A stretch of DNA of 34,494 nucleotides. Origin: Nitrospirota bacterium (lineage in GTDB: Bacteria > Nitrospirota > Thermodesulfovibrionia > Thermodesulfovibrionales > UBA1546). Location: NCBI GenBank assembly GCA_009773185.1, contig WPIF01000027.1:1-34494 (forward strand), read 5' to 3'. The notes beneath the pieces were generated by a model. The model saw only the letters and a program-made list of their open reading frames with translations, was not told where the DNA came from and searched no databases. The position numbers were made by a program, and so were the translations under genes. Below, in pieces: positions 31,390-34,494 of this stretch (position 1 is the stretch's first letter; each line of letters starts with the position of its first letter).

Positions 31390-31565
31390 TGAGCAGTATG
31401 CCTTTCACTTCCTGCGATATTTTTCGACAGATCTAAGTTTATTTCGCTACAGCCTCGAAACTCGTCCCGAAGTATCGGGACTCAGACAGTCGAGGCTGTG
31501 GCCGCTGCATTTCACTAAGAACTGTTACCGAAAAATTTCGAAAGTCGTTCAAGCCACACTGCTCA
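31390..31565. repeat. Nested inverted-repeat element between convergent genes
   Basis: This 176-bp stretch folds on several levels. Outer arms TGAGCAGT (31390-31397) and ACTGCTCA (31558-31565) enclose ATTTTTCG/CGAAAAAT (31419-31426, 31529-31536). Inside these is a 10-bp pair ACAGCCTCGA/TCGAGGCTGT (31449-31458, 31490-31499), then GTCCCGA/TCGGGAC (31464-31481). No coding region is apparent. It fills the gap between the DUF4139 and Hsp20 stops and could be a MITE-like element or a structured RNA. Confidence 0.65.
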
Positions 31566-31580
31566 TATAATTGGGGAGTT

Positions 31581-32072
31581 TTATTCAACTGTGACTTTCT
31601 TCTCTTTCTGTTTTGCCTCTTCAGTCTTAGGGGCCCTTATTTCAAGAACGCCATCCTTGAAGTTTGCCTTTACCTTATCTGTCTGAACCTCGCTCGGCAT
31701 ACGGAAAGTACGCGTAAAAGAACCGTAAGAGCGCTCAAACCTGTAATAATTTTTCTTTTCAACCTTCTCTTCCTGCTTTTTCTCTCCTGAAATAGTTATT
31801 TTATCATTTGTGATATTCACATCAATCTCCTCTTTTTTCATGCCCGGAAGCTCTGCCTTTACAACAACATCCCCGCCTTCTTCAAAGATATCAACCTTTG
31901 GAGCTATCTCCTCCATTTCAGGCATTTTCAGTCCCGGCCACCATGAGGGCCCGAATAATGAAAACGGCCTCCTGAAAAATTCATCAAACCTTTTCTCCAT
32001 CTCCCCGAAAGGAGAAATAAGCGCCGGCGGGGTTTCCTTCCTTGTCAGTTCCTTTGTTTCTTTCTTTGGCAT
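31581..32072 (-). CDS. Small heat-shock protein, Hsp20 family
   Basis: A 163-residue Hsp20. The ATG at 32072 is chosen because AGGAGG precedes it; upstream in-frame codons have no support. The N-terminus has the aromatic-rich MEKRFDEFFRRPFSLFGPSWWPG typical of bacterial Hsp20 proteins. The alpha-crystallin domain (about 55-150) includes VDIFEEGGDVVVKAELPGMKKEEID, YYRFERSYGSFTRTFRMP and the A-x-x-x-n-G-V-L signature in ANFKDGVLEIRAP. It acts as an ATP-independent chaperone in the cytoplasm. A good sigma-70 promoter lies upstream at 32110-32137. The 3' side is the nested inverted-repeat element. Confidence 0.95.
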   Translation of the reverse strand: MPKKETKELTRKETPPALISPFGEMEKRFDEFFRRPFSLFGPSWWPGLKMPEMEEIAPKVDIFEEGGDVVVKAELPGMKKEEIDVNITNDKITISGEKKQEEKVEKKNYYRFERSYGSFTRTFRMPSEVQTDKVKANFKDGVLEIRAPKTEEAKQKEKKVTVE

Positions 32073-32109
32073 AATAACCTCCTGATAATAAATATTGTGT
32101 TTATTTCCA

Positions 32110-32137
32110 ATTATATCTAAAGCAGATGATATTGCAA
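32110..32137 (-). promoter_or_regulatory. Candidate promoter for hsp20
   Basis: On the minus strand TTGCAA (32137-32132) and a perfect TATAAT (32115-32110) are 16 bp apart. This gives a leader of about 30 nt before the AGGAGG and ATG at 32072. No CIRCE inverted repeat was seen. Confidence 0.5.
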
Positions 32138-32204
32138 GGGACAAAATTTTCAGTTATTTCAAATGCTTTGCACAAGTCCGCTGATGATATGATAGAATTT
32201 TGAT

Positions 32205-33098
32205 ATGGCAGAAGAAAAAATATATGACTGCATCATCATAGGCGCGGGTCCGGGTGGGTTACAGGCAGCAATCTATCTTGGAAGATATAACAGAAACGTC
32301 CTCCTTATCGACAGGGGCGGAGGAAGGACACAGCACGCAAAACATATAGAAAATTTCCTTACGCAGAAGGCTATCTCCGGAAAGGAGATTATAAAGACAG
32401 GCCTGGAACAGGCAAGGAGTTTTAATGTAAAGATTGAAAAGGGGCTTGTTACAAAAGTCCTCAAAAAAGATTATTTTGAGATATATGCCGGAGAGAAAAA
32501 ATATCTTTCAAAGTTTGCAATCGTATCATCCGGAGTCTATGATAATCTGCCTGGGATAGAGAATCTCTATGAATTTCTTGGAATCAGCCTTTTCACCTGT
32601 GTAGACTGCGACGGGTATAAAACAACCAATAAAAAACTTGTGATTATCGGAAATTCCATCAAGACAGTGCATCTTGCAATAGCGATGAGGGAGATGTTCA
32701 CTAAAGATATAACACTCATCCTTTATACTGACAAGGCGCCTGAAGAGTATAAGGAAGAGTTGGAGGATGAGAACATACCCCTGATAATCGGCCGTCCCGT
32801 AAAGATAATCGGGGAAGAAAAGATGGAGGCAATAGAGCTTCAAGACGGCAGAAGATTCGAATGCGAGGTCATAATGTCGCACTTCGGATTTAAGCTGAAT
32901 GACAGCTTCCTCCCGGGACTGAATCTTAAAAAAGACAGAGATGGTTTTAAATACATCGTAAGCACCACATATGAATCTTCTTTAAGCGGGCTGTATATTG
33001 TGGGCCCTCTGAACCAGGGAAATGACCAGGCAGTAATCGCGGCAGGAGAAGGCGCAGTGGCAGCTATTGATATTAAAAAAAGGCTGCTTGAACTTTGA
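32205..33098 (+). CDS. Thioredoxin reductase-like NAD(P)/FAD oxidoreductase
   Basis: A 297-residue two-domain flavoprotein. The FAD-binding motif is IIGAGPGGLQAAIYLGRY (about residues 11-28), and the C-terminal GLYIVGPLNQGNDQAVIAAGEG closes the FAD fold. A redox CxxC is present as C132-V-D-C135 in TCVDCDGYK, as expected for the thioredoxin reductase group. The NAD(P)H-binding turn (VIIGNSIKTVH, about 147-157) departs from the normal GxGxxA/G pattern, so the donor preference is uncertain. It is followed by nth, 34 bp later, on the same strand. Role: reduction of a thioredoxin-like partner, inferred. Confidence 0.85.
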   Translation: MAEEKIYDCIIIGAGPGGLQAAIYLGRYNRNVLLIDRGGGRTQHAKHIENFLTQKAISGKEIIKTGLEQARSFNVKIEKGLVTKVLKKDYFEIYAGEKKYLSKFAIVSSGVYDNLPGIENLYEFLGISLFTCVDCDGYKTTNKKLVIIGNSIKTVHLAIAMREMFTKDITLILYTDKAPEEYKEELEDENIPLIIGRPVKIIGEEKMEAIELQDGRRFECEVIMSHFGFKLNDSFLPGLNLKKDRDGFKYIVSTTYESSLSGLYIVGPLNQGNDQAVIAAGEGAVAAIDIKKRLLEL

Positions 33099-33132
33099 GG
33101 ATAACAATGCTGAATTAAATATATGGAGGAGT

Positions 33133-33765
33133 ATGGACAATAAGAAAAAATTATTTGAAATAATGAAGAAGCTCAAAAAGGAATATCCTGAACCGAAGAT
33201 AGCCCTGAATTACAGAACTCCATTCGAACTCCTTGTGGCCACCGTGCTTTCTGCGCAGACAACGGATGTTCACGTTAACAAAGTAACAGAAAAAATTTTT
33301 AAGAAATATAAATCCATTAAAGACTATGCGGATACCCCTCTGGATATGCTGAAAAAGGATGTGAGTTCCATAAATTTCTATAACAATAAGGCAAAGAACA
33401 TCCAGGCCTCGGCGAAGATGATAATAGAAAAATTCAATTCGCGGGTCCCCAGGACTATGGAAGAGCTTGTAACTCTTCCTGGTGTTGCAAGAAAGACAGC
33501 CAACATTATCCTCTCGAATGTCTACGGCATTAATGAGGGGATTGCTGTGGATACACACGTCAAAAGGCTTACTTACAGGCTCGGCCTCACAAAGTTTGAA
33601 GACCCGGTAAAGATTGAAAAAGATCTGATGGCGCTTACTCCAAAAGAGGATTGGAGTAATATTTCTCATCTTCTGATATTTCACGGCAGAAAGATATGCC
33701 AGGCGAAAAAACCGAAACACAACGAATGCGTGTTATATGATATATGCCCGTCAAGGAATATCTGA
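33133..33765 (+). CDS. nth: Endonuclease III (DNA glycosylase/AP lyase) with altered cluster motif
   Basis: A 210-residue enzyme from ATG 33133, chosen for the GGAGGA just before it. It removes oxidised pyrimidines from DNA and cleaves the backbone. The HhH-GPD core LPGVARKTANIIL holds the catalytic lysine K121, and D140 in AVDTHVKRL is the catalytic aspartate. The C-terminal 4Fe-4S loop normally reads C-x6-C-x2-C-x5-C. Here it reads C189-x6-H196-x2-C199-x5-C205, so one cysteine ligand is a histidine. The fold otherwise looks complete. It probably shares an operon with the flavoprotein gene. Confidence 0.93.
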   Translation: MDNKKKLFEIMKKLKKEYPEPKIALNYRTPFELLVATVLSAQTTDVHVNKVTEKIFKKYKSIKDYADTPLDMLKKDVSSINFYNNKAKNIQASAKMIIEKFNSRVPRTMEELVTLPGVARKTANIILSNVYGINEGIAVDTHVKRLTYRLGLTKFEDPVKIEKDLMALTPKEDWSNISHLLIFHGRKICQAKKPKHNECVLYDICPSRNI

Positions 33766-33938
33766 GTTGCTTTTAGTCCGTATTACCGCAAAAGACCAAG
33801 CATAATCATTTTATTCCCATTGATTTTAATTATTTTTTTTATTTTCTCTTTTTACCCAAATATGCTATATTGCCACCGTAAAGGCAGAAACTACCCTTGA
33901 AGTAGATTATATGTTATCTGTGACATTGGAGAGGCATT
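33766..33938. promoter_or_regulatory. AT-rich region with candidate promoter for the TIR gene
   Basis: This 173-bp intergenic stretch holds an extended -10 (TGC then TATATT at 33863-33871) without a good -35. A GGAGAGG ribosome binding site precedes the TIR ATG at 33939. No gene or terminator is clear. Confidence 0.3.
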
Positions 33939-34490
33939 ATGAAAAATTCCTGTGTATTCATATCATATGATACGGAAACTGGAAAAGATTATGCTGAAAA
34001 CCTATACGACGCTTTGACGAAGAATAAAATTTTATCGTTTTGCGCTTCAAATAATATTAAAGCTGGTGAAAACCTTCATAAAAAAATTGATAAGGTAATA
34101 CATAAATGTAGTTATTTTGTTTTGATTGGAACATCTGGAACTCTTAGCTCTAATGAGGTGAAAAGAGAAGTCAAGCTCGCTAAGTCGCTAAATAAGAAAA
34201 TTATAGCTTGCAAGTATAGATCGTTAAACAGAACTAAATTTTCAGATAGGCTTGATTTAAACACAAGTGAAAAACAAATTGATTTTGAAAATAGGTCAGA
34301 TCTTGCTAACGAAGTTCTTCTTGAAATTGTTTCTGCAGAAGATAGGACAGATGAAAGTATAAACAATATTGATCCAAAAAAACTTGATAAAGAAGATAGT
34401 AGATACCCACGGGCAAGCCCGTGGCACTTTTTCACAGAACAAGCTTCGCTTGACCTGAATCCTGGCTTTCCTGCCATTTCACGTATTTGA
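33939..34490 (+). CDS. TIR-domain protein, probably with an acquired or truncated C-terminus
   Basis: A 183-residue protein. Residues 1 to about 130 form a TIR domain: CVFISYDTETGKDYAENLYDAL, a conserved beta strand SYFVLIGTSG, and SSNEVKREVKLA, where E77 matches the catalytic Glu of NAD-cleaving TIR domains. KKIIACKY follows. TIR effectors in bacteria often act in anti-phage defence by depleting NAD. From about residue 154 the frame runs into a hairpin-bearing sequence and ends RYPRASPWHFFTEQ...; this tail looks non-native. The gene is more AT-rich than its neighbours, suggesting acquisition. Partners would lie beyond the window. Confidence 0.72.
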   Translation: MKNSCVFISYDTETGKDYAENLYDALTKNKILSFCASNNIKAGENLHKKIDKVIHKCSYFVLIGTSGTLSSNEVKREVKLAKSLNKKIIACKYRSLNRTKFSDRLDLNTSEKQIDFENRSDLANEVLLEIVSAEDRTDESINNIDPKKLDKEDSRYPRASPWHFFTEQASLDLNPGFPAISRI

Positions 34491-34494
34491 TTAT
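34399..34494. mobile_element. Hairpin-bearing repeat-like segment at the right edge (possible element end)
   Basis: A perfect 8-bp hairpin, CCACGGGC-AA-GCCCGTGG (34407-34424), is followed by a T-rich stretch and then CAAGC-TTC-GCTTG. These recall subterminal hairpins of insertion elements or REP-type repeats. No transposase or target duplication can be seen, because the window ends here. It supplies the last codons of the TIR gene. Confidence 0.3.

Overview
The window looks like a stretch of chromosome from a Gram-negative, AT-leaning bacterium with sulfur-handling and anaerobic or microaerobic habits. Supporting signs are a GT9 heptosyltransferase, Tat and Sec signal peptides, a CsgG-like outer-membrane-type protein, several radical SAM enzymes, an electron-transfer flavoprotein with a fused ferredoxin domain, and many sulfur-relay and diiron proteins. 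The mix resembles uncultured Nitrospirota or sulfur-metabolising deltaproteobacterial lineages, but that placement is inference; no rRNA or other marker is present. I saw no tRNA, rRNA, CRISPR array or intact transposase.

Layout. 1-3094 (+): etfB-etfA-fabD behind a good sigma-70-type promoter. 3063-5845 (-): a tandem CsgG-domain protein and a TPR protein, overlapping fabD tail to tail. 5959-7756 (+): a small unknown protein, a radical SAM/SPASM protein, then a cold-shock protein with a long leader. 7807-11354 (-): a hibernation factor fused to a cold-shock domain, a B12-type radical SAM protein and a UGM-like flavoprotein. 11424-14077 (-): a compact sulfur-uptake operon (YeeE/TsuA-like transporter, TusA, glycine-rich membrane protein, Usp) ending in a terminator. 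14369-17307 (-): a GT39-type glycosyltransferase, then an exported rhodanese, a 56-residue protein and a DsrE-like protein. 17413-20473 (-): nitroreductase, two ferritin-like proteins, a small unknown protein and a heptosyltransferase.

20556-27729 (-) is the most distinctive block: ten closely packed genes that could form one operon. In transcription order they are a Tat-exported superoxide dismutase, a ferritin-like protein, thiol peroxidase, a small protein, cytochrome P460, a Tat-exported beta-propeller, a DUF305 protein, an unknown 148-residue protein, a DsrC-like protein lacking both catalytic cysteines, and a DUF255 thioredoxin-fold protein. It joins peroxide and superoxide defence to a cysteine-less DsrC relative.

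27944-31372 (+): an ECF sigma factor, its zinc-finger anti-sigma factor, and an exported DUF4139 protein. The sigma gene and the DUF4139 gene carry near-identical ECF-type promoters with exactly the same spacing, so they probably form a small autoregulated regulon. 31390-32072 holds a nested inverted-repeat element and an Hsp20 gene. 32205-33765 (+) has a thioredoxin-reductase-like flavoprotein and an endonuclease III with an altered cluster motif. The right edge (33939-34490) has an AT-rich TIR-domain gene whose tail runs into a hairpin-bearing, repeat-like segment, possibly the start of a defence or mobile region.

Dispersed elements also stand out: 7-bp tandem repeats inside or between genes, a C-rich/G-rich palindromic element inserted in frame in the heptosyltransferase, and a double-hairpin intergenic repeat.
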